Shown: one piece after another, positions 51,551-60,354 of the stretch
Position numbering within the stretch: position 1 is the first letter of the stretch
Layout: each line of letters begins with the position of its first letter
DNA from: Azospirillum lipoferum
GTDB lineage: Bacteria; Pseudomonadota; Alphaproteobacteria; Azospirillales; Azospirillaceae
Assembly: GCF_024170005.1 (NCBI RefSeq)
Contig: NZ_JALJXJ010000001.1
Coordinates: forward strand, 124,001 to 188,000
Reading direction: 5' to 3'
DNA: 64,000 nucleotides
Program-made: the position numbers and the translations under genes
The notes under the pieces: generated by a model
What the model saw: only the letters and a program-made list of their open reading frames with translations
What the model was told of the DNA's origin: nothing
The model's database searches: none

Positions 51551-52306
51551 TCAGAGCACCGTCAGCATGCTGGCGACCAGCGGATGACGGACGATGTCCT
51601 TCTCGGTCAGGCGGGCGACGGCGATTCCCTCCACCGCCTCCAGCCGACGGGCGATGTCGGCCAGTCCGGACAGGTTGTCCAGCAGGTCGGTCTGGTCCGG
51701 ATCGCCGGTCAGCACCATGGTCGAATGCCAGCCCAGCCGGGTCAGCAGCATCTTGATCTGGGAATAGGTGCAGTTCTGCGCCTCGTCGATCACCACGAAG
51801 GCGTTGTTCAGGGTGCGGCCGCGCATGAAGCCGACCGGGGCGATCTCGATGGTGCCGTCGGCCATCATGGTGCGCAGCCGCTTGGACCCCAGCCGGTCGG
51901 TCAGCGCGTCGTAGAGCGGACGCAGGAAGGGGGCCATCTTCTCGTGCATATCGCCGGGCAGATAGCCGATGCTCTCCCCCGCCTCGATGGCGGGACGGGA
52001 CAGCACGATGCGGTCGACGCTGCCCGACTCCAGCGCCTCCACCGCCGAGGAGATGGCGATATAGGTCTTGCCGGTGCCGGCCGGCCCCAGCGCCACCACC
52101 AGATTGTGCGTCTTGATGGCGTCCATCAGAAGCTTCTGGTTGGGGTTCTGCGGCTTCACTTTGCGGAGATAGCTCTGGTCGCGGCGATCCTCGGTCCCAC
52201 CGAGCGGGTCCCAGCCGAAGGCGGCGGGGGCGTTCATACCGGGGAAAAGCGGGTGGACGGTGGAATCGTCCGCCGCAGCGATGCCTTTGCTCGAACGCTT
52301 GGCCAT
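51551..52306 (-). CDS. PhoH-family ATPase
   Basis: A 251-residue cytoplasmic P-loop protein of the PhoH/PhoL family. The Walker A motif is GPAGTGKTY and the Walker B motif is VVIDEAQNCTYSQ. PhoH blocks AIEAGESIGYLPGDM and GFMRGRTLNNAFV are also present. The family is linked to RNA handling and phosphate or stress responses. The ATG at 52306 has GAGGAG 7-8 nt upstream; its N-terminus starts MAKRSSKGIAAADDSTVHPL. It is shorter than PhoH proteins with a PIN domain, so it is the PhoH-only form. It appears monocistronic. Confidence 0.88.
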   Translation of the reverse strand: MAKRSSKGIAAADDSTVHPLFPGMNAPAAFGWDPLGGTEDRRDQSYLRKVKPQNPNQKLLMDAIKTHNLVVALGPAGTGKTYIAISSAVEALESGSVDRIVLSRPAIEAGESIGYLPGDMHEKMAPFLRPLYDALTDRLGSKRLRTMMADGTIEIAPVGFMRGRTLNNAFVVIDEAQNCTYSQIKMLLTRLGWHSTMVLTGDPDQTDLLDNLSGLADIARRLEAVEGIAVARLTEKDIVRHPLVASMLTVL

Positions 52307-52365
52307 GTCGCATCTCCTCGAATGGTGGGGGTGGGGCCAAATCCTGGAACCTGGCTTCCGGGCAC

Positions 52366-52393
52366 AAAAAAGCCTCCCGCAGGGGGGAGGCTC
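52366..52393 (-). terminator. Intrinsic terminator upstream of the phoH-like gene
   Basis: On the minus strand AGCCTCCC pairs with GGGAGGCT across a 6-nt loop and is followed by TTTTTTG. The structure is a good Rho-independent terminator, yet no recognisable gene on the minus strand ends just before it. It may end a small RNA or an unrecognised transcript. Confidence 0.65.
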
Positions 52394-53087
52394 GACCGGT
52401 CGCTTGGATGTGCGCTGATGAGTGCTTTGCCGGGCGTTGCTGCCGGGCGCCGTGCTGGATCTATACATGCCGGATCCGGACATGCCGGTGCGGGCCGACG
52501 GGGGAGGTGCTCTGTGGGCGAAGCAAGGTGCAAGAGAACCTCGTCGTCGTTGGAAGCCACGCAACCTGACTGTACCGGTCATAACGCACCGCGTCAGGCA
52601 AAATTGCGGCCGACGCAAAATATTCATACCAGATGTGGTGTGGGTGCCGCAGGAAACCCGTCCGAGCGGGCTCGGTAACCCTTTCCGCCGAACCGGAGCG
52701 GCCGCCGGCTTAGCCTTCCGGCGGAGGCGGCCGAAAGGCTTTGCCGCTACCGCGGGCTTTCATTACTATGGTCGGCCACGGGGGAAATCGAAAGACATGC
52801 TGCAACCCTGGCCTGTCCTCTGCGGGGGCTGGCCGCGATCTCAGGTCGTCATCTTCGACGATGACCGGAGAGGGCGAGTGCGTGCCTGAGGGCATGCGGC
52901 AACAGGGCTTCCGATTGTCACTCCTGCGGACTGGGAAACTCTTGAATCCGACCGGTGTGGACGGCTAGAAGGCGCTGATTGGCTGGCTCGATGCCGGGGC
53001 TGCGCAACGGCGGTTCCTTGGCGGAACCGGGAAACAGGCGAACCGGATGCACGGCACGGGACGGCAGGAACGAACGGGAAGGCTACG
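52394..53087. other. Long intergenic region, no gene recognised
   Basis: About 700 bp between the phoH-like terminator and minC. No tRNA, repeat or convincing protein gene is seen. A GTG-started minus-strand frame from about 52560 reads straight through the terminator hairpin and is not protein-like. An AT-rich patch lies at about 52605-52630. The minus-strand terminator at 52366-52393 hints at a transcript of unknown start within this region. The minC promoter presumably lies at its right end. Confidence 0.5.
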
Positions 53088-53855
53088 GTGAGCAGCGCCA
53101 GTCAGGTCGCCGAACGGGATGTGCCGTTCCAGTTGCGTGGCAACTCCTTCACCATGATGGTGCTGAAGGTCTTCGCCCCGACATCGCCGGATTTCTTCAC
53201 CCAGCTGTCCGTCAAGGTGCGGCAGGCACCCAACTTCTTCCGCAACGCGCCGGTCGTGCTGGACTTTGACGACCTGCCGGAGAGCATCGTCTTCGATCTG
53301 GGCGCCTTCGTGGCGCAGGTGCAGGCGCTGCATCTGCTGCCGGTCGGCTTCCAGGGCGGGCCGCAGCCGGTGCGCGAGGCGGCGGCGGCCGTCGGGCTGA
53401 CGCCGATGCCGTCGGGCCGCGCCGCCAAGCTGGAAGAGGTGGTGAAGGCCCCCGATCCGCGCCAGCAGGATCAGCAGGCCCCGATCCCGGCGCCGCAGGT
53501 GCTGATCGAGGTCGTCCACCGCCCTACCGTGGTGGTGACGGAGCCGGTGCGCTCCGGCATGCGGGTCTATGCCGAGAAGACCGACCTGATCGTCACCAGT
53601 TCCGTCTCGCCCGGAGCGGAGCTGCTGGCCGACGGCAACATCCATGTCTATGGCGCGCTGCGCGGCCGGGCGCTGGCCGGTTTTTCCGGCGACACCAACG
53701 CCCGCATCTTCTGCCACAGCCTGGAGGCGGAGGTGCTATCGGTCGCAGGCAATTATCGCGTCAGCGAAGACATCGGCAGTGACTTTTATAAGAAAGCCGT
53801 GCAGGTTTTCCTGCGCGATGGCGTCCTCAGCATGGACCTGCTGAAGAGCGCCTGA
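53088..53855 (+). CDS. minC: Septum site-determining protein MinC
   Basis: A 255-residue FtsZ inhibitor that blocks polar division. The N-terminal FtsZ-binding domain begins VPFQLRGNSFTMMVLKV. After a Pro/Gln-rich linker comes the C-terminal beta-helix domain with SGMRVYAEKTDLIVTSSVSP, DGNIHVYGALRGRALAG and ARIFCHSLEAEVLSVAG. This domain dimerises and binds MinD. The start is GTG 53088 with GGGAAGG upstream. It is the first gene of the minCDE operon, the usual order. Confidence 0.95.
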   Translation: MSSASQVAERDVPFQLRGNSFTMMVLKVFAPTSPDFFTQLSVKVRQAPNFFRNAPVVLDFDDLPESIVFDLGAFVAQVQALHLLPVGFQGGPQPVREAAAAVGLTPMPSGRAAKLEEVVKAPDPRQQDQQAPIPAPQVLIEVVHRPTVVVTEPVRSGMRVYAEKTDLIVTSSVSPGAELLADGNIHVYGALRGRALAGFSGDTNARIFCHSLEAEVLSVAGNYRVSEDIGSDFYKKAVQVFLRDGVLSMDLLKSA

Positions 53856-53951
53856 GAGCTGAAGTGACAGGACTCAACGTCCGGAGGCGATACTCTTCGG
53901 GCGGTGTTTGGTAGCGGTGACGGCAACTTTGGGATTATGGGAGAGGCTCCG

Positions 53952-54767
53952 TTGAGCAAGATCATCGTCATGACCTCCGGCAAGGGCGGTGTCGGCAAGA
54001 CGACCTCGTCCGCGGCCTTCGCAACCGGGCTGGCGCTTCGCGGCTTCAAGACGGTCGTCATCGATTTCGACGTTGGCCTACGCAATCTGGACCTGGTGAT
54101 GGGTTGCGAACGCCGGGTGGTCTTCGACTTCATCAACGTCATCAACGGCGAAGCGAAGCTGAACCAGGCGCTGATCAAGGACAAGCGGATCGAGAACCTC
54201 TACATCCTCCCGACCTCGCAGACGCGCGACAAGGACGCGCTGACCCGAGAGGGGGTGGAGAAGGTGCTGAACGAGCTGTCGAAGGAATTCGACTACATCC
54301 TGTGCGACAGTCCGGCCGGCATCGAGCGCGGCGCCCTGATGTCGCTCTATTTCGCCGACCACGCGATCATCGTCACCAACCCGGAAGTCTCGTCGGTGCG
54401 CGACAGCGACCGCATCCTGGGCGTGCTGAACTCACGCTCCCGCCGGGCGGAGCAGGGGCTGGAGCCGGTGACGCAGCAGCTGCTGCTGACCCGCTACGAC
54501 CCGGAGCGCGTCGAGAAGGGCGAGATGCTGAAGGTCGACGACGTGCTGGAGATCCTGGCGATCCCGCTGCTCGGCGTCATTCCGGAAAGCCAGGCGGTGC
54601 TGCGCGCCTCCAACGTCGGCATGCCGGTGATCCTGGACGAGGTCTCGAACGCCGGTCTGGCCTATTCGGACGCGGTCGGCCGCTTCCTTGGCGAGGACAT
54701 CGAGCACCGCTTCGTCACTCCCCAGAAGAAGGGCCTGTTCAGCCGGCTCCTGCGGAGGAGCGCATGA
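53952..54767 (+). CDS. minD: Septum site-determining ATPase MinD
   Basis: A 271-residue ATPase that recruits MinC to the membrane and oscillates with MinE. The deviant Walker A motif KGGVGKTTSSA is at about residues 9-19. The C-terminal amphipathic membrane-targeting helix KKGLFSRLLRRSA is intact. TTG 53952 is preferred as start: GGGAGAGG lies 5-10 nt upstream and the product then begins SKIIVMTSGKGG at the standard position. In-frame ATG 53937 and GTG 53904 lie upstream but would add non-homologous residues. It follows minC by 96 bp and overlaps minE by 4 bp. Confidence 0.95.
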   Translation: MSKIIVMTSGKGGVGKTTSSAAFATGLALRGFKTVVIDFDVGLRNLDLVMGCERRVVFDFINVINGEAKLNQALIKDKRIENLYILPTSQTRDKDALTREGVEKVLNELSKEFDYILCDSPAGIERGALMSLYFADHAIIVTNPEVSSVRDSDRILGVLNSRSRRAEQGLEPVTQQLLLTRYDPERVEKGEMLKVDDVLEILAIPLLGVIPESQAVLRASNVGMPVILDEVSNAGLAYSDAVGRFLGEDIEHRFVTPQKKGLFSRLLRRSA

Positions 54768-55132
54768 GCATCTTCAACTTCTTCCGCGCGGCACCCCGCG
54801 CGTCGGCCGTCCAGGCCAAGGAGCGTTTGCAGATCGTCATGGCGCATGAGCGCGCCGGGCGCAGCGGCCCCGACTATCTGCCTATGCTCCAGCAGGAACT
54901 GCTGGCGGTCATCGCCAAATACGTCAACATCGACGAGAACAAGGTCGAGGTGAAGCTGGACCGCGGCGGCGACTGCTCGACCTTGGAGGTCAACATCGAG
55001 CTGCCGGCGCGCGAACAGGCCAAGGCCGCTGCGGCGACCAAGGCGGCGGAGAAGCCAGCCGGCAATGACGTCGGCGCGGTCAAGCGCCCGGCCGGCGGTG
55101 CCGTCGGCAATGCCGGGAAGAAGCGCATCTGA
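54764..55132 (+). CDS. minE: Cell division topological specificity factor MinE
   Basis: A 122-residue protein that activates MinD ATPase and gives the Min system its spatial pattern. The N-terminal MSIFNFFRAAPRASA is the membrane and MinD-binding region. The core KERLQIVMAHERAGRSGPDYLPMLQQELLAVIAKYV is conserved. Beyond about residue 90 there is a low-complexity Ala/Lys/Gly tail (AKAAAATKAAEKPAGNDVG onward) that makes it longer than the usual 85-90 residues. The ATG overlaps the minD stop. Confidence 0.94.
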   Translation: MSIFNFFRAAPRASAVQAKERLQIVMAHERAGRSGPDYLPMLQQELLAVIAKYVNIDENKVEVKLDRGGDCSTLEVNIELPAREQAKAAAATKAAEKPAGNDVGAVKRPAGGAVGNAGKKRI

Positions 55133-55162
55133 GCGACACACCCGTTGTTCGACCGTACGAAG

Positions 55163-55195
55163 TCCCTCCGGTGCCGCCGCGCCGGGGGGATTTTT
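55163..55195 (+). terminator. Intrinsic terminator of the minCDE operon
   Basis: A 12-bp stem (with two G-U pairs) formed by TCCCTCCGGTGC and GCGCCGGGGGGA, loop of 4 nt, is followed by TTTTT, 30 bp after the minE stop. Confidence 0.85.
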
Positions 55196-55390
55196 CGTTC
55201 CGGGCCGGCCGTCTGTCGCTGTGGATTCGGGATGCGGCATCGGACATAGGCCGTCCCTGATCCTCCGTCCGGGTTTACGGCCGGGCAGGGACGGGGTATC
55301 AACAGGGATACGCCGCACGAAAGCCCAACGGCTCCAAAGGCCTGTTAGGGGCGCCGGTGGGTGGACCGACCACGGGACAAGAGGGTGCCG

Positions 55391-56776
55391 ATGTTCCTCG
55401 ATTGCTCGTCGCTGATCGCCGAGAACCCGCCGCGGCCATCGAATGGGATTGCGGTCACGGACATCGACGGCGACGGCGCCTTCGAGCTGGTCGTGGCCGG
55501 CTATCGCACCGCCAACCTCGTCCTGAAATGGGTCGACGGCCGTCTGGTCGACATCGCCAACCCGCTGCTCGCCGATCCTGCTGGCCCGGCGCTGGGGCTG
55601 GCCGCCGCCGACATCGACGGCGACGGGCGGGAGGAGCTTTACATCGTCAATTCCGACCGCGCCACCGGCACCAAGGATATGGCCGACCGGCTGTTCGCCT
55701 GCTTCGGCAAGCACTGGCTCGACCTGTTCGCGCAGGCGGAGAATGCCGGGGCGGCCAACCACACGGTGGCCGGCGCGGTGGCGGCGATCGACCGCTGGGG
55801 CCATGGCCGCTACGGCTTCCTGGTGGCGACCGACGGCGGTCCTTTGCGCCTGTACGAGCTGACCCGGCGCGGCCGGCTGGAGGATGGCGCGGAGGAGGCC
55901 GGGCTCGACTCCATCGGGGCGGCGCGCGGCGTCACCGCCCTGCCCATCGTGTCCGACCATATGGATGTGGTGACGGTCAACGACGGCGGTCCCAACCAGC
56001 TGTTCCGCAACCTGGGTGACGGCAATTTCGAGGAGATCGCCGAGGAGCGCGGCATCGCCGACTCGCGCCCGTCCGGACGGGCGGTGGTGGCGCTGGACGT
56101 TGACGGCGACGGGCTGTTCGATCTGGTGGTCGGCACCTGGGATGGGGCACAGCGGCTGTTCCACCAGCGCATGGGCGGCGCCTTCGTCGAATCGGCCGAC
56201 GCCGACCTGTCGATGCCCGGCCGCATCTTCACCGTCGTCGCCGCCGATTTCGACAATGACGGTTATGAGGAACTGTTCTTCCACGCCCATGGCGAGCCCA
56301 ACCGCCTGTTCGGCTGGCGCAACGACCAGTGGCAGGAGCTGGAACTGGGCGATGCGGCCGAGCCGAAGGGGCTGGGCACCGGGGCGGTCGCCGCGGACAT
56401 CGACGGTGACGGCCGTCTGGAACTGGTGCTGGCGCACGGCAACGGCCATGGCGGCCACGACGGTGGCGGGCAGCCGCTGTCGGTCTATCGCCCGGCTGCC
56501 ACCAACAACGGCTGGCTGCGCGTGCAGCCGCTGACCCCCTTCGGCGCCCCGGCCCGCGGCGCCGTGGTCATCCTGACCGCCGGCGGACGGCGCCAGCGCC
56601 GGGCGGTCTCCGCCGGGTCCGGCTATCTCTGCCAGGGCGAACCGGTCGCCCATTTCGGGCTGGGGCCGCTGCACGAGGTGGAGCAGGTCGAGGTGCGCTG
56701 GCCCGACGGCACCGTGGTGACGGTGGACAACCCGCCGGCCGACCGGCTGCTGACCATCCCCTATCCACCGGAATGA
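55391..56776 (+). CDS. FG-GAP/VCBS-repeat protein with ASPIC/UnbV C-terminal domain
   Basis: A 461-residue beta-propeller-like protein resembling the CRTAC1/UnbV group. Calcium-binding-type repeats recur as DIDGDGAFELVV, DIDGDGREELYIV, DVDGDGLFDLVVG and DFDNDGYEELFF, then DIDGDGRLELVL. The C-terminal UnbV domain contains GAPARGAVVILTAGGRRQRR and FGLGPLHEVEQVEVRWPDG. No signal peptide precedes the first repeat (MFLDCSSLIAENPPRPSNG), unusual for a family commonly exported. The ATG at 55391 has GAGGG 6-7 nt upstream. Partner and role are unknown. Confidence 0.85.
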   Translation: MFLDCSSLIAENPPRPSNGIAVTDIDGDGAFELVVAGYRTANLVLKWVDGRLVDIANPLLADPAGPALGLAAADIDGDGREELYIVNSDRATGTKDMADRLFACFGKHWLDLFAQAENAGAANHTVAGAVAAIDRWGHGRYGFLVATDGGPLRLYELTRRGRLEDGAEEAGLDSIGAARGVTALPIVSDHMDVVTVNDGGPNQLFRNLGDGNFEEIAEERGIADSRPSGRAVVALDVDGDGLFDLVVGTWDGAQRLFHQRMGGAFVESADADLSMPGRIFTVVAADFDNDGYEELFFHAHGEPNRLFGWRNDQWQELELGDAAEPKGLGTGAVAADIDGDGRLELVLAHGNGHGGHDGGGQPLSVYRPAATNNGWLRVQPLTPFGAPARGAVVILTAGGRRQRRAVSAGSGYLCQGEPVAHFGLGPLHEVEQVEVRWPDGTVVTVDNPPADRLLTIPYPPE

Positions 56777-57022
56777 TCCGTCTTCAGCCGATCGGATGAT
56801 CGTCACCCAAATATTTCAGTCTCGCAATGGGTAGGGTCTTTCCTGCCGCCTTCCATAACATTACAGTGCATTTCGTTGCGGCTCCCGCGGTGCGGGATAT
56901 CGCGCGGCATGTCGATTCGGACATATTCCGTTCCTGCCGCCGCGTTTCGCCGCTGTCGTTTTGCCGCTGTCGGGCGGTTGAAACCGTTCGGGTTTGGTGG
57001 GAAGCGGGAGACCGGAAGGCAC

Positions 57023-57547
57023 ATGGCACGACGCGACGTTCCCCTGACGGGGGTGGAACGCTTCTTCGACCCGGATGAAGTCATCGTTTCCAAGACCGAC
57101 CTGAAGGGGCGGATCACCTACGCGAACCGGGTGTTCCAGCGGGTCGCCGGCTATGACGAGGCCGACCTGATGGGCGCCCCCCATTCCATCGTCCGCCATC
57201 CCGACATGCCGCGCTGCGTGTTCAAGCTGCTGTGGGACACGCTGGCGGCGGGGAAGGAGATCTTCGCCTATGTGGTCAACCGTGCCCGCAACGGCGACCA
57301 TTATTGGGTCTTCGCCCATGTCACGCCCAGCTTCGACGCCGAAGGGCGGGTGATCGGCTACCATTCCTCCCGCCGGGTACCGGAACGGTCGGCCCTGGAC
57401 AAGGTCATTCCGCTCTACCGCCAGCTTATGGACATCGAGAACAGCCATGCCGACCGCAAGCAGGGGATGGAGGCGGGATTCGCCGCCGTCGTCGCGCTGT
57501 TGGCGGAGAAGGGGATCGGGTATGACGAATTCGTCTTCTCCCTCTAA
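57023..57547 (+). CDS. PAS-domain protein resembling the Aer aerotaxis sensor module
   Basis: A 174-residue soluble protein. Its single PAS domain (about residues 15-115) has [20 protein letters not shown] followed by [19 protein letters not shown]. The NxxF and RHPDMP pattern is typical of the FAD-binding PAS of Aer. A short helical tail follows ([19 protein letters not shown] onward). It overlaps the downstream chemoreceptor gene by 26 bp, so the two are translationally coupled and probably form one sensory system. Aer normally carries PAS and signalling domain in one chain; here they are split. The ATG follows GGGAG. Confidence 0.85.
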   Translation: MARRDVPLTGVERFFDPDEVIVSKTDLKGRITYANRVFQRVAGYDEADLMGAPHSIVRHPDMPRCVFKLLWDTLAAGKEIFAYVVNRARNGDHYWVFAHVTPSFDAEGRVIGYHSSRRVPERSALDKVIPLYRQLMDIENSHADRKQGMEAGFAAVVALLAEKGIGYDEFVFSL

Positions 57548-58850
57548 GTCGTCCTCCCTGACGGCGACCAGCGGGCTGGCCGTGTTGGGCGGGGTGGCTC
57601 TGGCGGCACTGCTGGCTGTCGATCTGCTGGAGGTCGGCGGCCTTCCCCTGCGTGCCGGACTGGCGGTGGCCGGACTGGCGGCACTGGGCGGGGCGCTTCT
57701 GTTCCTGCGGCGGACTTGTGCGGTTGTCGACCAGCTGACCCGGGTGAACCGCGCCATCGCCGCCGGCGATTTCGAAGCGCGGGTGATCGGCATCCGCGAA
57801 GGCGGGGCGCTGGGTGAACTGATGCACGCCACCAACGACGCCATCGACCGCACCGACGCCTTCGTGCGCGAGGCGACGGCCTCCATGCACACGGTCTCGG
57901 AACACAAATATTTCCGCCGCATCATGTTGCGCGGCATGCAGGGCGGCTTCCTGCACGCCAGCCGCACGATCAATGCGGCGACGGAGAGCATCTCGCAGAA
58001 GGTGGCGGGCTTTGCCGGCGTGACCCAGCGCTTCGAAGGCCAGATCCAGAGCGTGTGCAGCGAGGTGGCCGACACCGCCCACCGGCTGGAGGTCTCCGCC
58101 CGCACCATGGAGACGGACGCGACCCAGGCCACCGGCAAGGCGTCGTCGGTCGCCGCCTCCGCCGCGCAGACCGGCAGCAATGTCGGCAGCGTCGCCGCCG
58201 CGACGGAAGAGCTGTCCGCCTCCATCGCCGAGATCGCCCGCCAGATCGGCGACGTCGCCCGTGTCGCCGAAACTGCGGCCGGCGAGGCCGAACGCTCCAA
58301 TGCGCTGGTCGGCACCCTGTCCGGTGCCGCGCGCACGGTCGGGGACGTCGTCACCCTGATCAACGACATCGCCAGCCAGACCAATCTCCTGGCGTTGAAC
58401 GCCACCATTGAGGCGGCCCGTGCCGGCGAGGCGGGCAAGGGCTTCGCCGTCGTGGCACAGGAGGTCAAGCGGTTGGCTGACCAGACCGCCAAGGCGACTG
58501 GCGACATCACGGCGCAGATTTCCGGCATCCAGTCCTCCACCGATGAGGCGGTGACCTCCATCGTCGGCATCGGCCGCACCATCCAGTCGATCAACCAGAT
58601 CGCTGCCGGCATCAGCGCCGGGATCGAGCAGCAGGGGTCCGCCGTCCGCGAGATCGTCGTGAACATGGAGCAGGCAGCCGCCGGCACCCGTGCTGTGTCC
58701 GACGATATCCAGGACGTGACCGACGCCGCCGGTCGCACCAGCGGCACCGCGCACGAGGTGTTCGCCGCCTCCGAACGCATGGCCGCCGAAGCGGACCGGC
58801 TGACCCGTGAGGTCCAGCACTTCCTCGACGAGATGCACCGAGTCGCCTGA
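57522..58850 (+). CDS. Methyl-accepting chemotaxis protein, likely partner of the PAS protein
   Basis: A 442-residue receptor lacking a periplasmic domain. Two closely spaced TM helices (about residues 16-36 and 42-62, [17 protein letters not shown] and [18 protein letters not shown]) are followed by a HAMP-like segment ([16 protein letters not shown]) and the signalling hairpin with tip [20 protein letters not shown]. This matches the Aer membrane anchor, HAMP and signalling part. The PAS domain is supplied by the overlapping upstream gene. The start is ATG 57522; the first residues are Ser-rich ([11 protein letters not shown]). It would signal through CheA, presumably for energy or oxygen taxis. 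Confidence 0.9.
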   Translation: MTNSSSPSKSSSLTATSGLAVLGGVALAALLAVDLLEVGGLPLRAGLAVAGLAALGGALLFLRRTCAVVDQLTRVNRAIAAGDFEARVIGIREGGALGELMHATNDAIDRTDAFVREATASMHTVSEHKYFRRIMLRGMQGGFLHASRTINAATESISQKVAGFAGVTQRFEGQIQSVCSEVADTAHRLEVSARTMETDATQATGKASSVAASAAQTGSNVGSVAAATEELSASIAEIARQIGDVARVAETAAGEAERSNALVGTLSGAARTVGDVVTLINDIASQTNLLALNATIEAARAGEAGKGFAVVAQEVKRLADQTAKATGDITAQISGIQSSTDEAVTSIVGIGRTIQSINQIAAGISAGIEQQGSAVREIVVNMEQAAAGTRAVSDDIQDVTDAAGRTSGTAHEVFAASERMAAEADRLTREVQHFLDEMHRVA

Positions 58851-59228
58851 CGGCATTTCGCCGGTGCAGGAATGACCAGCTCATCAACTGCCTGGCGAAT
58901 GTGCACGGGATGTGGATGGCTTTTCTGCAATGCGGAAGCGATCTGACGTCTTGCTCGGCAAATGTGAATTTTTATTGCGAAATTGCGATGAATTTGTGTT
59001 ACGTGTCGGCAACAAGATCGCCGCGCCTATGGCAAGTTCGCAACCTGTTGAGCAACCCGACGCCAGCATGCCTGCTGTTTCAGCAGCTTAACCGTACACC
59101 ACCCCTCATGGGCCGGGGATCGGCATGATATCCGCGGCCAAGTGCCGCGGAAACCGGGAGGGAAGGTGGTTCACGGAGCGCCGGTGACCGTTGGCACGGC
59201 TTTTGATTTGGAGGATGCAGGGACGGTC
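58851..59228. other. Intergenic region between chemoreceptor genes
   Basis: About 378 bp, AT-rich in its middle (58960-59010). An inverted repeat TCCGCGGC/GCCGCGGA with a 5-nt loop lies at 59131-59151, about 80 bp before the preferred start of the next gene and overlapping an alternative GTG start at 59142. It may be an operator. No clear promoter or RNA gene was seen. Confidence 0.4.
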
Positions 59229-60275
59229 ATGACGGGGGACAAGACGATGAGCATGGCGGGCACCGATCTGTTCGAGCTGTCGCGGGGCGTGCTGGATGTT
59301 GCCTCGAAAAAGGTGTCCTTGATCGAGGACATCACCCGGCGCACCAAGATGCTGGCCATGAATGCCCTGATCGAGGCGGCGCGGGCCGGCGATGCCGGGC
59401 GCGGCTTCGCCGTCGTCGCCAACGAGGTGTCGGAGATCTCGACCCAGGTCAACAGCATCACCAAGGAGCTGCGGTCGGAGATCGTCGCCCGCGTCGACCA
59501 CCTGACCACCACCGGCAGCGCCATGGTGCAGGAGATGCACGGCAAGCGTCTGGCCGACCTCTCGCTCAACATGATCGAGATCATCGACCGCAACCTGTAT
59601 GAGCGGTCCTGCGACGTACGCTGGTGGGCGACCGACAGCGCGGTGGTCGATTGCGCCGCCGACCCGACGGAGGAGGCGCGCCGCCATGCCTCGCGCCGGC
59701 TGGGCGTGATCCTGGAATCCTACACCGTCTATCTCGACCTCTGGATCGCCGACCGCAACGGCAATGTCATCGCCAACGGCCGGCCGGACCGCTATCCCGG
59801 CGCCCGCGGCGCCAACGTGTCGGACGAGCCGTGGTTCCGGCAGGCGCTGGCCACCCGCAACGGCGGCGAGTTCACCGTCGGCGATGTCGCCCGCAACCGC
59901 AGCCTGGACGACCGCGTCGTCGCCACCTATGCCACCGCCATCCGCCGCGACGGCGAGGCGGACGGCGACGCCATCGGCGTGCTCGGCATCTTCTTCGACT
60001 GGGAACCGCAGGCCGCCGCGGTGGTCGAAGGTGTGCGGCTGGAGGCCGGGGAGCGCGAGAAGTCGCGCTGCCTGCTGCTCGACGCCCGTCACCGGGTCAT
60101 CGCCTCGTCCGATGGCCGCGGGCTGCTGACCGAGGCGGTGCCGCTGCGCCGCACCGTGGGCACCATGGGTCACTATATCGACGACAAGAACCGTCTGGTC
60201 GGCTACGCCCTGACCCCCGGTTACGAGACCTACAAGGGGCTGGGTTGGTACGGGGTCATCATTCAGGAGCGGTGA
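59229..60275 (+). CDS. Soluble Cache-domain protein with a truncated MCP signalling tip
   Basis: A 348-residue protein without TM helices. At its N-terminus (about residues 25-70) it carries an MCP hairpin tip, LIEDITRRTKMLAMNALIEA with GDAGRGFAVVANEVSEIS. From about residue 95 to the end it has a Cache-type sensor (YERSCDVRWWATDSAVVD, YLDLWIADRNGNVIANGRPD, GVLGIFFDWEPQAAAVV). The order signalling-then-sensor is the reverse of usual receptors and the hairpin is far shorter than usual. It may join cytoplasmic receptor arrays. Start choice is uncertain: ATG 59229 is preferred; GTG 59142 or 59166 would extend it. Confidence 0.8.
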   Translation: MTGDKTMSMAGTDLFELSRGVLDVASKKVSLIEDITRRTKMLAMNALIEAARAGDAGRGFAVVANEVSEISTQVNSITKELRSEIVARVDHLTTTGSAMVQEMHGKRLADLSLNMIEIIDRNLYERSCDVRWWATDSAVVDCAADPTEEARRHASRRLGVILESYTVYLDLWIADRNGNVIANGRPDRYPGARGANVSDEPWFRQALATRNGGEFTVGDVARNRSLDDRVVATYATAIRRDGEADGDAIGVLGIFFDWEPQAAAVVEGVRLEAGEREKSRCLLLDARHRVIASSDGRGLLTEAVPLRRTVGTMGHYIDDKNRLVGYALTPGYETYKGLGWYGVIIQER

Positions 60276-60302
60276 TCCTGCCGTCTTGAGGGTCGCCTTC
60301 GG

Positions 60303-60335
60303 GAACAGGGCCGGGATACACTCCCGGCCCTGTTC
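60303..60335 (+). terminator. Hairpin terminator after the Cache/MCP-tip gene
   Basis: A perfect 14-bp stem (arms 60303-60316 and 60322-60335, 5-nt loop TACAC) is followed by CGTTT. It lies 28 bp beyond the gene and before the dipeptide epimerase gene. The short T tract makes it a moderate intrinsic terminator. Confidence 0.65.
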
Positions 60336-60354
60336 CGTTTCGGGGTTCCAGAGC

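Noticed and set aside
52234..52560. A GTG-started minus-strand frame upstream of the phoH-like gene.
   Set aside because: It runs through the terminator hairpin and into the phoH-like gene's leader, and its Pro/Arg-rich product is not protein-like.
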